Source: Modestobacter sp. VKM Ac-2982
GTDB taxonomy: Bacteria; Actinomycetota; Actinomycetes; Mycobacteriales; Geodermatophilaceae
Direction of reading: 5' to 3'
Assembly: GCF_026967935.1 (NCBI RefSeq)
Contig: NZ_JAPVBL010000004.1
Span: forward strand, 186,001 to 250,000
Length of the DNA: 64,000 bases
Below the pieces are notes generated by a model. It saw nothing but the letters and a program-made list of their open reading frames with translations. It was not told the DNA's origin and ran no database searches. A program made the translations under genes and the position numbers. Every line of letters begins with the position of its first letter. Position 1 is the first letter of the stretch. Shown here piece after piece: positions 27,453 to 35,841 of the stretch.

Positions 27453-27652
27453 GAAGACCTGTCCCCTGTTCCGGTGCGCGCCGACCGGGACCCTCCCGGC
27501 GGGCGTCGTGCACCGTCGCCCAGTGTCCACGCGTCTGCTGACAGTTCGTTGTCTGCCACAACACGTGACGTGGATGACCCTGCCCCACCGGACGGTGGAT
27601 GCCGATCGGCGTGTAGAGTCCTCTCCTGTTGCCCGACCACGTCGAGCGACAC

Positions 27653-27728
<76 letters not shown>

Positions 27729-27737
27729 CGATCGACC

Positions 27738-27767
27738 AGCGGCTCCGTCCTCCGGGACGGGGCCGCT
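27738..27767 (+). terminator. Terminator after tRNA-Lys
   Basis: A 13-bp stem with one G-U pair (27738-27750 with 27755-27767) and a TCCG loop, followed by TCGTCGTT. It starts 10 nt after the tRNA. Confidence 0.8.
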
Positions 27768-27799
27768 TCGTCGTTGCTCGGCAGACGACGCGGTGTTCC

Positions 27800-27976
27800 G
27801 CCATGACGCGGAGGGACATCCGTGGCAGGGACCGACCGGGGGCACCGTGCTCCGGGAGGACGGGCCGCGCCGAGGCGCCGGTAGAAGGCCTCGGCATGGG
27901 GATCGGCGTCGACGTCGACGTCGACCACGCCCGGTCCACGGATGTGCCTCGCCGTCCGGCCGCGCAGGGCAGCCAC
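27800..27976 (-). pseudogene. Frameshifted C-terminal remnant of a GNAT acetyltransferase
   Basis: One minus-strand frame reads VDVDADPHAEAFYRRLGA, the acetyl-CoA-binding end of many GNAT enzymes. The expected continuation (here EHGAPGRSLPRMSLRV) is found in the neighbouring frame just downstream, so at least one frameshift separates them near 27855. No N-terminal half is recognisable upstream. GTCGAC is repeated three times at the VDVDV stretch. The remnant lies directly beside tRNA-Lys. The rest of the gap (27977-28166) holds nothing I can support. Confidence 0.6.
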
Positions 27977-28166
27977 GCCGGCCCGGGGTCAGGGGGACGA
28001 CGCGACCTCGAGGTGTTCGGGCCGGGCGCCGTCCGCGGATGGGGCGGCTCGGTGGCCGTGGTCTCGACCACCGAACCTGAGGTCCTCTGTGTGCCGGCAC
28101 GCAGACGACCCTGCTCCGTTCTGCCCGCCCTCGTCCCGGCCCAACCGGAATGACGAGAGCGGTCGC

Positions 28167-28904
28167 TCAGCCGGCCATCGGCCCGTCGGGCTGGAACTCC
28201 CCGGTCCGGACCAGCGTCTCGGCGATGTCGCGCACCTTGCGGTTGCGCCGCATGGAGACCGCCGCCATCGCCTGGAAGGCCTGGTCGGCGGTCAGCTTGT
28301 GCCGCTCCATCAGGATGCCCTTCGCCTGGTCGATCACCGCGCGGGACTCCAGTGCGACCTGCAGGTTCTCCGCCATGTGCCGGGCGCTCTGGTAGGCGTG
28401 CATGTTCGACACGGCGACGGCTGCGTACGGTGCGAACCGCACGGCGGCCGACCGCGCTTCCTCGCCGAAGCCCTGCACCTCCCGGGCGTAGATGTTCAGC
28501 GCGCCGGCCATCTGTTCCTGGATCGGCAGCGGCACGGACAGCGAGCTCCCGCTGCCCCGCTCCCAGGCGGCCCGGGCGTAGTCGGGCCAGCGATCCTCGG
28601 TGCGCGCATCGTGGATCTCGACCAGCTCGCCGGTCGCGGCAGCGTGCAGGCAGGGGCCGTAGCCGCGGCCGTACTGGCTCTCGTCGAGGTCCAGGGCGAG
28701 CTTGCCGGTGTACACGGTCGTCGTCGCCTTGTCGTTGACCAGGAGCGAGATCGAGGCCTCGATCTCGCCGGGCAGCACCTGCTTGACCAGGTCGGCGACG
28801 GTCTGCAGCACCGACTCCATCGAGTGGTCACGCAGAGCCAGGCTGCCCAGGCGCTCGAGGGCCTCGGTGGCGTCACGGGTCAGAGGCCTGTCAGAGATGG
28901 ACAC
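28167..28904 (-). CDS. GAF-ANTAR regulator, paralogue A
   Basis: A 245-aa signal protein. The N-terminal GAF domain spans roughly 15-165 (YGPCLHAAATGELVEIHD, SLSVPLPIQEQMAGALNIYA). The C-terminal ANTAR RNA-binding helices are ESRAVIDQAKGILMERH and ADQAFQAMAAVSMRRN. ANTAR proteins usually act by antitermination on paired RNA hairpins. GTG 28904 follows CGGGAG by 6 nt. It is divergent from and clearly homologous to the next gene across a 328-nt intergenic region. The signal sensed is unknown. Confidence 0.92.
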   Translation of the reverse strand: MSISDRPLTRDATEALERLGSLALRDHSMESVLQTVADLVKQVLPGEIEASISLLVNDKATTTVYTGKLALDLDESQYGRGYGPCLHAAATGELVEIHDARTEDRWPDYARAAWERGSGSSLSVPLPIQEQMAGALNIYAREVQGFGEEARSAAVRFAPYAAVAVSNMHAYQSARHMAENLQVALESRAVIDQAKGILMERHKLTADQAFQAMAAVSMRRNRKVRDIAETLVRTGEFQPDGPMAG

Positions 28905-29232
28905 GTCAAACTCCCGGTCTGTACAGCACCGGGGTGGCAACCTCGGCGAGGGCCCCGCACTGAGGCCCCGCTCGCGTGCACGCCGCTGTCTGACGCACTG
29001 ACGCCCGGGCTCACCCGGGCACCACTGTCCACCGTACCTGCCGTGGAGCCCTGACAGGGCGCTCCACCTGGGCCGTTGCTGCGGCTGACTATGCTCGTCG
29101 CGCCACACCGTCACACAGCCGGCGTGCGGCACGGGGTCCTGCACCCCACGACAGCTGAGCCCTGAGAAACCCGGGGCCCTTCACCGCCGGCACGAGCGAC
29201 GTCCGGTGCACATCTGACGCCGGAGTACCACC
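28905..29232. other. 328-bp divergent intergenic region with two hairpins
   Basis: The region separates the two GAF-ANTAR genes and must hold both promoters, although no convincing -10/-35 pair was found. Two hairpins are present: GCCCGGG (29003-29009) with CCCGGGC (29014-29020), and GTGGAG (29043-29048) with CTCCAC (29062-29067), the latter extended inward by CCCTG/CAGGG with a small bulge. Confidence 0.5.
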
Positions 29233-29958
29233 GTGACTCGCCCCACCCCCGATCCCGACGCCGACGCCGTCCAACGCGCCTTCGACGAGCTGGGCCGGAT
29301 CTCCTTCGCCGAGCACTCGCTGGAGTCGGTGCTGCAGAAGGTCACCGACCTGGCCGCGCAGGTCCTCCCCGGCGAACCGGTCACCTCGGTGACCATCATC
29401 GGTGACGGCCGGCCCGCCACCCCCGCCGCGAGCCACCCCCTCGCCCGCCAGCTGGACCGGGCCCAGTACGCGCAGGACGCGGGCCCCTGCCTGGAGGCGG
29501 CCACCACCGGCCGGCTCGTCGAGGTCGTCGACACCGGCATCGACGAGCGCTGGGGCCCCTTCCCGAAGCTGGCCGCCCAGCGCGGCTGCCGGAGCATGCT
29601 GTCCTTCCCGCTGCCCCCGCAGGAGCTGATCAGCGGCGGCCTGAACGTCTACGCCCGCACTGCTGCGCCCCTGGACCAGCGGTCCCGGGAGCTGGCCGCT
29701 CGCTTCGCCGCCTACGCCGTCGTCCCGGTGTCGAACATGTACCTCTACGAGACCGCCGTCGAACGCGCCGAGCACCTCCGCGCCGCCCTGGACTCACGGG
29801 CGGTCATCGACCAGGCCAAGGGCATCCTGATGGAGCGGCACAAGTGGCCGGCCGACCGGGCGTTCTCCGCCCTGGCCAAGCTGTCGATGGAGAGCAACAC
29901 CAAGGTCCGCGACATCGCCGATCACCTGGTGGAGACCGGGGAGCTGCCCTCCCCCTGA
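29233..29958 (+). CDS. GAF-ANTAR regulator, paralogue B
   Basis: A 241-aa protein with the same order as its divergent neighbour: GAF (about 15-165; DAGPCLEAATTGRLVEVVD, MLSFPLPPQELISGGLNVYA) and ANTAR (DSRAVIDQAKGILMERHKW, DRAFSALAKLSMESN). The N-termini also match (LESVLQKVTDLAAQVLPGE versus MESVLQTVADLVKQVLPGE), so the pair arose by inverted duplication. The start is GTG 29233. It lies 32 nt upstream of an enoyl-CoA hydratase. Confidence 0.92.
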   Translation: MTRPTPDPDADAVQRAFDELGRISFAEHSLESVLQKVTDLAAQVLPGEPVTSVTIIGDGRPATPAASHPLARQLDRAQYAQDAGPCLEAATTGRLVEVVDTGIDERWGPFPKLAAQRGCRSMLSFPLPPQELISGGLNVYARTAAPLDQRSRELAARFAAYAVVPVSNMYLYETAVERAEHLRAALDSRAVIDQAKGILMERHKWPADRAFSALAKLSMESNTKVRDIADHLVETGELPSP

Positions 29959-29990
29959 CCGGCCGGGCTCGGCGCGGGAGGATCGCGGCC

Positions 29991-30785
29991 ATGAGCGAAC
30001 CGCAGCGCCGCGAGTCCGGACTGGTCACCGAGACCCGGGGGCACGTCCGCGTACTGACCCTCGACCGCCCCGAGCGGCGCAACGCACTCTCCACGGCGCT
30101 GCAGACCGACCTGGTCGACGAGCTGCTCGCCTGCGCCGAGGACGCCGACGTCCGCGCCGTCGTGCTCACCGGCAACGGCCCGGCGTTCTGCGCCGGCTTC
30201 GACCTCAAGGAGATCCGCGAGCGCGACCAGCGCGGTGAGCCCTTCCGGCCGCCGATGAACCGCCCCGGCCGCACCCTGTTCGAGGTGCTGGGCGAGACCT
30301 ACGTACCGGTGATCGCCGCGCTCGGCGGGCACGCGGTCGCCGGCGGCTTCGAGCTCGCGCTGGCCTGCGACATCCGGATCGCCGCCCCCGGGATCAAGCT
30401 CGGCCTGCCGGAGGCGACGATCGGGATGGGTGCCAACTACGGGTCCGTGGTGCTGCCCAAGCGGATCCCGACCGGCATCGCGCTGGAGATGCTCTTCACC
30501 GGCGAGTACGTGACCAGCGAGGACGCCGCCCGCTGGGGGCTGGTCAACCGCGTCGTCCCGGCCGAGGAGGTGCTGCCCGCCGCCCTGGCCCTCGCCGAGC
30601 GGATCGCCGCCAACGCACCCCTGTCGGTGCGCCGGATGAAGGAGACCGCGGTCAAGGGGCTCGAGCTCCCGCTGGCAGCGGCGCTGCGGCTGGACGTCGG
30701 CCCGAACCCCTATCTGAGCGAGGACCGGCGCGAGGGGATCGCCGCCTACCTGGAGAAGCGCCCCCCGCAGTGGTCAGGGCGGTGA
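29991..30785 (+). CDS. Enoyl-CoA hydratase/isomerase family protein
   Basis: A 264-aa crotonase-fold protein. The oxyanion-hole segments are AFCAGFDLKEI and ALGGHAVAGGFELALACD; LPEATIGMGANYGS follows. The first catalytic Glu position of hydratases is not clearly filled (IGMGANYGS), so it may be an isomerase, thioesterase-like or hydratase with altered chemistry. ATG 29991 has GGGAGG 10 nt upstream. Its stop overlaps the next start (GTGA, 30782-30785), coupling it to a small protein. Confidence 0.87.
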   Translation: MSEPQRRESGLVTETRGHVRVLTLDRPERRNALSTALQTDLVDELLACAEDADVRAVVLTGNGPAFCAGFDLKEIRERDQRGEPFRPPMNRPGRTLFEVLGETYVPVIAALGGHAVAGGFELALACDIRIAAPGIKLGLPEATIGMGANYGSVVLPKRIPTGIALEMLFTGEYVTSEDAARWGLVNRVVPAEEVLPAALALAERIAANAPLSVRRMKETAVKGLELPLAAALRLDVGPNPYLSEDRREGIAAYLEKRPPQWSGR

Positions 30786-31177
30786 CTCCCAGGGACAGTG
30801 GAGGGGTGACCGCACCGTCCGAGTCCCCCGCCGACACCGGCGCACGCCGTGCCGACGAGTACCTCCAGCTGCTGGCCGACGACCGGCCCGAGGACGCCGA
30901 GGCGCTCCTGGCCGGCCTGACCGACGTCCGCGAGCTGGTCTTCCTCGGCGCGAGTCTCACCACCCGGGCCCGCCGCACCGGGCGCACGCTGCCCACGGCG
31001 ATGCGCGCCCAGGCCAGCGCCCGGCAGGTGCTGCTCGGCCAGCTGCGCGACCGCAACCGTTTCGACGTCGACGGGCTGCGCACCTGGCTGCGGGAGGCCG
31101 CCGCGGAGGTGCAGACGGTGGAGCAGCTGGCCGAGGCGGCCCGACAGCGACTGGGCGGCCAGGCCTCCGCCCGCTGA
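30782..31177 (+). CDS. Hypothetical helical protein coupled to the enoyl-CoA hydratase
   Basis: A 131-aa, mostly helical, acidic/basic protein without a recognisable domain (RADEYLQLLADDRPEDAEAL, LRTWLREAAAEVQTVEQLAE). GTG 30782 is chosen because it overlaps the upstream stop by 4 nt; GTG 30806 is the alternative. No signal peptide or membrane segment. The stop directly abuts the 23-bp tandem repeats. Confidence 0.6.
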   Translation: MTPRDSGGVTAPSESPADTGARRADEYLQLLADDRPEDAEALLAGLTDVRELVFLGASLTTRARRTGRTLPTAMRAQASARQVLLGQLRDRNRFDVDGLRTWLREAAAEVQTVEQLAEAARQRLGGQASAR

Positions 31178-31246
31178 GCTCAGCCGGCGGCGCGCAGCGC
31201 GCTCAGCCGGCGGCGCGCAGCGCGCTCAGCCGGCGGCGCGCAGCGC
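31178..31246. repeat. Three perfect 23-bp tandem repeats
   Basis: The unit at 31178-31200 (begins GCTCAGCCGGCGG, ends CGCAGCGC) is repeated exactly at 31201-31223 and 31224-31246. The unit carries TCA, the stop codon of the leftward MFS gene, so each copy is a duplicate of that gene's last codons plus stop. The block starts one base after the stop of the rightward 131-aa gene. Confidence 0.95.
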
Positions 31247-32401
31247 GCGAGGCAACGTGACCGCCAGCGGCAGGGCCAGGGCGAGCAGCGCCGCCACGAG
31301 GACGTAGCTCGACGACAGGCCGACCTGGGCAGCGACCGCCCCGACGGCCAGCGCCCCGATCGCGGTGCCGGTGTCGTAGCAGGCGTTCCACACCGCGCTG
31401 ACCGTCGTGGTCTGCCCGGCGCCGGCCCGGGCCAGCGCGATCACCAGGGTCAGGTTCTGCACCGCGCCGTAGGCCACGCCCAGCGCGAAGGCCCCGGTCA
31501 GCACGGCCGTGGCCCCGCCGGCGCCCGCCGCCCGGAGCCCCAGCGCGACCAGCAGCATCCCCGCGACCCCGCTGGCCAGCGTGGCCGGCAGCAGGACCCG
31601 CGCACCCAGCCGGTCGACGAGCAGCCCGGCACCCCACCGGCACAGGGCGGTGCTCACCCCGAACACCAGCAGCGCCACCACCGCCAGCGCACCGCCGGGC
31701 AGCTCGATCGGCAGGAAGGTCACCAGCCCGCCGCCGGCCAGGGTCACCACCAGCAGCATCAACGACGGCGCGGCCGCGGCCCAGACCGCCGCCCGCGAGC
31801 CACCCGGGGTGGGCACCTCCGGGGGGCCGAGGGCCCGCACCAGCCCCGGCACGAAGACCAGGGCGAGCACCGGTGCCGCCGCCATCGCGGCGACCCACGG
31901 GAAGTGGCCGGCCAGGGTGAGCGCCGTCCCGCCCGGCACCGCGGCGAGCGTCGGCACCGAGATCGCCAGCCCGTAGATGCCGATCGACTCACCGCGCCGC
32001 GCGGGCGGCACCGCCTGGGCCGCGATGGTGGAGCCGAGCACGGTGAGCACCGCGAACCCCAGACCGCGCACCACCGAGACGACGGCGAACCAGCGCACGT
32101 CGTCGGCCAGCAGGTACAGCGGGGACGGTGCCCCCAGGGCGACCAGCCCCCCGGCGAGCACCGGGCCGATGCCCAACCGGGCGACCAGCGCGGGCACCAC
32201 CATCTGGGCGAGCACCGTGGCCACCAGGAACACCGTGGTCACCGCCCCGGCAGCGGTGAGCCCGGCGCCCAGGGCGGCGGCGTGCACGGGCAGCGCCGAC
32301 AGCAGCAGCGAGTAGCTGAGGAACCCGAGCGCGTTGAGCGCGAACAGGGACCGGACGGCCGGGAGCCGCCACAGCGAACTCCGCCGCTCCGTCGTCGTCA
32401 C
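31226..32401 (-). CDS. Major facilitator superfamily transporter
   Basis: A 391-aa, twelve-helix MFS protein. The inter-helix motif and QAVPPARRGESIGIYGL (motif typical of drug:H+ antiporter-type MFS after helix 4) are visible. The substrate is unknown; sugar or drug export is plausible. The start is GTG 32401. Its C-terminus (RALRAAG) and stop are encoded by the third of three 23-bp tandem repeats, so repeat-number change would leave the protein intact. It is divergent from gluconokinase with 58 nt between. Confidence 0.86.
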   Translation of the reverse strand: MTTTERRSSLWRLPAVRSLFALNALGFLSYSLLLSALPVHAAALGAGLTAAGAVTTVFLVATVLAQMVVPALVARLGIGPVLAGGLVALGAPSPLYLLADDVRWFAVVSVVRGLGFAVLTVLGSTIAAQAVPPARRGESIGIYGLAISVPTLAAVPGGTALTLAGHFPWVAAMAAAPVLALVFVPGLVRALGPPEVPTPGGSRAAVWAAAAPSLMLLVVTLAGGGLVTFLPIELPGGALAVVALLVFGVSTALCRWGAGLLVDRLGARVLLPATLASGVAGMLLVALGLRAAGAGGATAVLTGAFALGVAYGAVQNLTLVIALARAGAGQTTTVSAVWNACYDTGTAIGALAVGAVAAQVGLSSSYVLVAALLALALPLAVTLPRALRAAG

Positions 32402-32459
32402 GTGGTCTGCCCCCGTCCTCGGTTACCAACTGGTCCCCCGACTCCCTACGGTCAGGGGC

Positions 32460-33008
32460 ATGGAAACCACGGACAGCATCCCGGCGACCACCTCGATCGT
32501 CGTCATGGGGGTCTCCGGCTCCGGCAAGTCGACCGTCGCGAACGAGCTCGCCCGCCGCCTGCAGTGGGAGTTCATCGAGGGCGACGACCTGCACCCGCCG
32601 GAGAACGTCGAGAAGATGCGCAGTGGCACGCCGCTGGACGACGAGGACCGCTGGCCGTGGCTGCGCCGGATGGCCGAGCTGATCGGCGAGCACGAGGCCG
32701 CCGGGACGTCGTTCATCCTCACCTGCTCCGCACTCAAGCGCAGCTACCGCGACCTGCTCTGCGACGGGCACCCCTCGGTCTGGTTCGCGCACGCGAACAC
32801 CTCGGAGGAGACCCTCACCGAGCGGCTGGCCAACCGCCAGGGGCACTACATGCCGCCGTCCCTGCTGCGCAGCCAGTTGGACACCCTGGAGCCGCTGGGT
32901 GAGGACGAACCGGGTGCGGTCGTCCCCGGCGAGGGCTCGGTCGAGGAGACCGTGGGCGACTTCCTCGCCGAGCTGTGCGACGAGCGCAAGATCCAGCTCC
33001 CCGACTGA
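32460..33008 (+). CDS. Gluconokinase
   Basis: A 182-aa GntK-type kinase that phosphorylates D-gluconate to 6-phosphogluconate. The P-loop is VVMGVSGSGKST, followed by the typical EGDDLHPPENVEKMRSG, PLDDEDRWPWL, TCSALKRSYRDLL and HYMPPSLLRSQLDTLE motifs. ATG 32460 gives the normal N-terminus. No gluconate transporter is next to it unless the divergent MFS gene serves that role (speculative). Confidence 0.95.
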   Translation: METTDSIPATTSIVVMGVSGSGKSTVANELARRLQWEFIEGDDLHPPENVEKMRSGTPLDDEDRWPWLRRMAELIGEHEAAGTSFILTCSALKRSYRDLLCDGHPSVWFAHANTSEETLTERLANRQGHYMPPSLLRSQLDTLEPLGEDEPGAVVPGEGSVEETVGDFLAELCDERKIQLPD

Positions 33009-33013
33009 GCGCA

Positions 33014-33072
33014 TGATCATCGGCGAGTGGCCGCCCGACACACCGGTGCGGGCAGCCACTCGCCGATGATCA
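33014..33072. terminator. Long perfect hairpin, bidirectional terminator
   Basis: An 18-nt arm (33014-33031) is exactly complementary to 33055-33072, and inner arms GCCCG/CGGGC lengthen the stem. It lies between the convergent gluconokinase and P5C dehydrogenase genes. Its length and perfection are like a REP element. Confidence 0.88.
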
Positions 33073-33080
33073 ACGGGTGA

Positions 33081-34706
33081 CTACCCCATGTGCGGGTAGC
33101 GGTGGTCGGTCGCGGGGACGAACGTCTCCTTCATCGCGCGGGTGCTGGTCCAGCGCTGCAGGTTCTGCTTCGCCCCCGCCTTGTCGTTCGTGCCCGAGCC
33201 GCGGCCGCCACCGAAGGGCTGCTGGCCGACGACGGCGCCGGTCGGCTTGTCGTTGACGTAGAAGTTGCCGGCCGCGTGCCGGAGGAACCGGCGCGCGTGG
33301 TCGATCGCCGTCCGGTCCTGGGCGATGACGGCGCCGGTCAGCGCGTAGGGCGCCGCCGACTCCATCTGGGTCAGCACCCGGTCGTAGTCGGCGTCGTCGT
33401 ACACGTGCACCGCCAGCACCGGGCCGAAGTACTCGGTGGTGAACACCTCGTGCCCGGGGTCGGTGCCCTCGATGACCGTGGGCCGGACGAAGAAGCCCTC
33501 GCTGTCGTCGGCGGTGCCGCCGGCGACGACGGTGAGCGCGTCGTCGTCCTTCGCCGACTCGAGCACCTTCGACAGCTTGGTGAAGGACTTGCGGTCGATG
33601 ACCGCGCCCATGAAGTTCGAGAAGTCGGTGACGTCGCCCATCGGGAGCTCCTCGACGGTGCCGATCAGGTCGTCGCGGATCTGGCCCCAGAGGCTGCGCG
33701 GCACGTAGGCCCGCGAGGCCGCCGAGCACTTCTGCCCCTGGTACTCGAACGAGCCGCGGATCATCGCGGTGCGCAGCACGTCGGGGTCGGCGGAGGGGTG
33801 CGCGACGATGAAGTCCTTGCCGCCGGTCTCCCCCACCAGCCGCGGGTAGCCGCGGTAGCCGGCGATGTTCTCCCCCACGGTGCGCCACAGGTGCTGGAAC
33901 ACCGGGGTCGAGCCGGTGAAGTGGATGCCGGCCAGGTCGCGGTCGGCGAGCACGACGTCGGAGACGGCGACCCCGTCGCCCGGCAGCATGTTGATCACGC
34001 CCGGCGGCAGACCGGCGGCCTCGAGCAGGCGCATGAGGAAGTGCGCGGCGAACTGCTGGGTGGGGGCGGGCTTCCAGATGACCGTGTTGCCCATCAGGGC
34101 GGGCGCGGTGGGCAGGTTGCCGGCGATGGCGGTGAAGTTGAACGGCGTGACCGCGTAGACGAAGCCCTCCAGCGGGCGGTGGTCGACGCGGTTCCACACC
34201 CCGGGACCGGACACCGGCTGCTCGGCGAGGATCTCCCGGGCGAAGTGCACGTTGTAGCGCCAGAAGTCGATGAGCTCGCAGGCGGAGTCGATCTCGGCCT
34301 GGTAGGCGGTCTTGCTCTGCCCGAGCATCGTCGCGGCGTTGAGCGTCTGCCGCCACGGCCCGGCCAGCAGGTCGGCGGCCCGGAGGAAGACCGCGGCCCG
34401 GTCGTCGAAGGACAGCTCCGACCAGCCGGGTGCGGCGTCCTTGGCGCAGCGCACCGCCTCCTGGGCGTCGGCGGCGGTGGCGGCGGCCGAGGTGCCGAGC
34501 ACCTGGGCGTGCCGGTGCGGGGCGACGACGTCGAACGCGGCTCCCCCGGCCATCCGCTGGGTCCCGCCGAGGGTGGCGGTCAGCTCGACCGGCGAGGCGG
34601 CGAGCTCGGTGAGCCGCTGCTGCAGCGCGGCCCGCTCGGGGGATCCGGGGGCGTAGTCGCGCACCGGCTCGTTGTGCGGCGCGGGGACCTGGGTGACGGC
34701 GTCCAT
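33081..34706 (-). CDS. pruA: L-glutamate gamma-semialdehyde (P5C) dehydrogenase
   Basis: A 541-aa aldehyde dehydrogenase converting P5C/glutamate semialdehyde to glutamate with NAD+. Key segments: VTPFNFTAIAGNLPTAPAL (cofactor entry), FTGSTPVFQHLW, LVGETGGKDF (catalytic Glu) and YQGQKCSAASR (catalytic Cys). Length matches stand-alone actinobacterial PruA. ATG 34706 has AGGAG a few bases upstream. It is the second gene of the proline-degradation operon; one stop-linked palindrome copy lies between it and proline dehydrogenase. Confidence 0.96.
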   Translation of the reverse strand: MDAVTQVPAPHNEPVRDYAPGSPERAALQQRLTELAASPVELTATLGGTQRMAGGAAFDVVAPHRHAQVLGTSAAATAADAQEAVRCAKDAAPGWSELSFDDRAAVFLRAADLLAGPWRQTLNAATMLGQSKTAYQAEIDSACELIDFWRYNVHFAREILAEQPVSGPGVWNRVDHRPLEGFVYAVTPFNFTAIAGNLPTAPALMGNTVIWKPAPTQQFAAHFLMRLLEAAGLPPGVINMLPGDGVAVSDVVLADRDLAGIHFTGSTPVFQHLWRTVGENIAGYRGYPRLVGETGGKDFIVAHPSADPDVLRTAMIRGSFEYQGQKCSAASRAYVPRSLWGQIRDDLIGTVEELPMGDVTDFSNFMGAVIDRKSFTKLSKVLESAKDDDALTVVAGGTADDSEGFFVRPTVIEGTDPGHEVFTTEYFGPVLAVHVYDDADYDRVLTQMESAAPYALTGAVIAQDRTAIDHARRFLRHAAGNFYVNDKPTGAVVGQQPFGGGRGSGTNDKAGAKQNLQRWTSTRAMKETFVPATDHRYPHMG

Positions 34707-34725
34707 GGGGTGCTCCTCAGGAGAG

Positions 34726-34749
34726 GGGCCAAAATCGCGACTTTGGCCC
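34726..34749 (-). repeat. Stop-linked palindrome, copy 3
   Basis: GGGCCAAAATCG/CGACTTTGGCCC (11 of 12 pairs), preceded on the minus strand by the proline dehydrogenase TGA (34756-34758) and CCCCGA. It lies inside an operon, so it may attenuate or stabilise rather than end the transcript. Confidence 0.75.
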
Positions 34750-34755
34750 TCGGGG

Positions 34756-35688
34756 TCAGGACTTGGTGGCGAGTGAGCGGAGGAAGAACTGGAGGTTGGC
34801 CGGGCGCTCGGCCAACCGGCGCATGAAGTAGCCGTACCAGTCGGCGCCGTAGGGCACGTAGGCCCGGACGGTGTGCCCCTCGGCGGCCAACCGGATCTGC
34901 TCGTCGGGGCGGATCCCGTAGAGCATCTGGAACTCGTAGCTGTCGGTGCTGCGGCCGGTCTCGGCGACCAGGTCCAGCAGCTGCTGGACGAACCGCGGGT
35001 CGTGCGTGCCCGCCATCGGGTACCCGGGCCCGCGGACCAGCGTCTCCAGGCAGCGGCCGTAGGCGGCGTCGACGGCGGCCCTGTCCTGGTGGGCGACCGA
35101 CGCGGGCTCGTGGTAGGCGCCCTTGACCAGCCGCACCCGCGACCCGGGGACGGCGAGGGCGCGGGCGTCGTCCTCGGTGCGGCGCAGCATTGCCTGGAGC
35201 ACCGCACCGGTGCCGGGGTGGTCGCGGCGCAGCTCGGCCAGGACGCCGAGGGTGGAGTCGACGGTGTGCGACTCCTCCATGTCCAGGGTGACGGTGGTGC
35301 CCAGGGAGGTCGCCAGCTCCACCACCGGGCGCACCAGCTCCAGCGCCAGGTCGTCGCCGCCGACGGGGAGCGCCTGGCCGAACGCGGACAGCTTCACCGA
35401 GACCTCGGCCGCCCGGCCCAGGTCCAGTGGCGCCAGGGCCTCGAGCGCGGCGAGGTAGGCGTCCCGGGTGCGCTGGGCCTCGCTGCGGTCGGTCACGTCC
35501 TCGCCCAGGTGGTCCAGGGTGACCGCGAGGCCGTCCGCGGCCAGCGACTGCACGACCTCGATCGCCTCGGGCAGGGTCTCCCCGGCGACGAAGCGCTCGA
35601 CCACCCGGCGGGTGACGGGCGTGCCGGTGACCACCTTGCGCAGCCCCGGGCGGCGGGCGGCGGCGAGGAGTGCCTTCTGGGTGAGCAC
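34756..35688 (-). CDS. Proline dehydrogenase
   Basis: A 310-aa flavoenzyme oxidising L-proline to P5C and passing electrons to the quinone pool. PRODH barrel features: VSVKLSAFGQAL, TLDMEESHTVD, RLVKGAYHEP, EFQMLYGIRPDEQ and YGYFMRRLAERPAN, the last with the substrate-binding Arg pair. GTG 35688 has GGAGG 5 nt upstream and starts at the conserved N-terminus. It is the first gene of the leftward put operon, divergent from its probable PucR-type regulator. Confidence 0.95.
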   Translation of the reverse strand: MLTQKALLAAARRPGLRKVVTGTPVTRRVVERFVAGETLPEAIEVVQSLAADGLAVTLDHLGEDVTDRSEAQRTRDAYLAALEALAPLDLGRAAEVSVKLSAFGQALPVGGDDLALELVRPVVELATSLGTTVTLDMEESHTVDSTLGVLAELRRDHPGTGAVLQAMLRRTEDDARALAVPGSRVRLVKGAYHEPASVAHQDRAAVDAAYGRCLETLVRGPGYPMAGTHDPRFVQQLLDLVAETGRSTDSYEFQMLYGIRPDEQIRLAAEGHTVRAYVPYGADWYGYFMRRLAERPANLQFFLRSLATKS

Positions 35689-35841
35689 GGGGGCCTCCGC
35701 TGGGGTGGGGTGGTGGTGTCTCGCGTGGCGGTGCGGTGCTCCGAACGCTAGGGACGGCGACCCGCTGCGCACCATCGACAGATGTCCGGACTCGCCGGGA
35801 CACCCTCGTACGATCGTCTGAGACGGCGAGAGGAACTCCCG

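Noticed and set aside
29003-29067. Two tandem hairpins as an ANTAR target RNA
   Set aside because: ANTAR targets have two hairpins with six-nucleotide loops bearing A1 and G4; here the loops are short and lack that pattern.
29076-29095. TTGCTG...TATGCT as promoter of GAF-ANTAR paralogue B
   Set aside because: The spacer is only 8 nt.
31178-31246. The 23-bp repeats as a minimal CRISPR array
   Set aside because: The units are directly adjacent with no spacers and include coding sequence.
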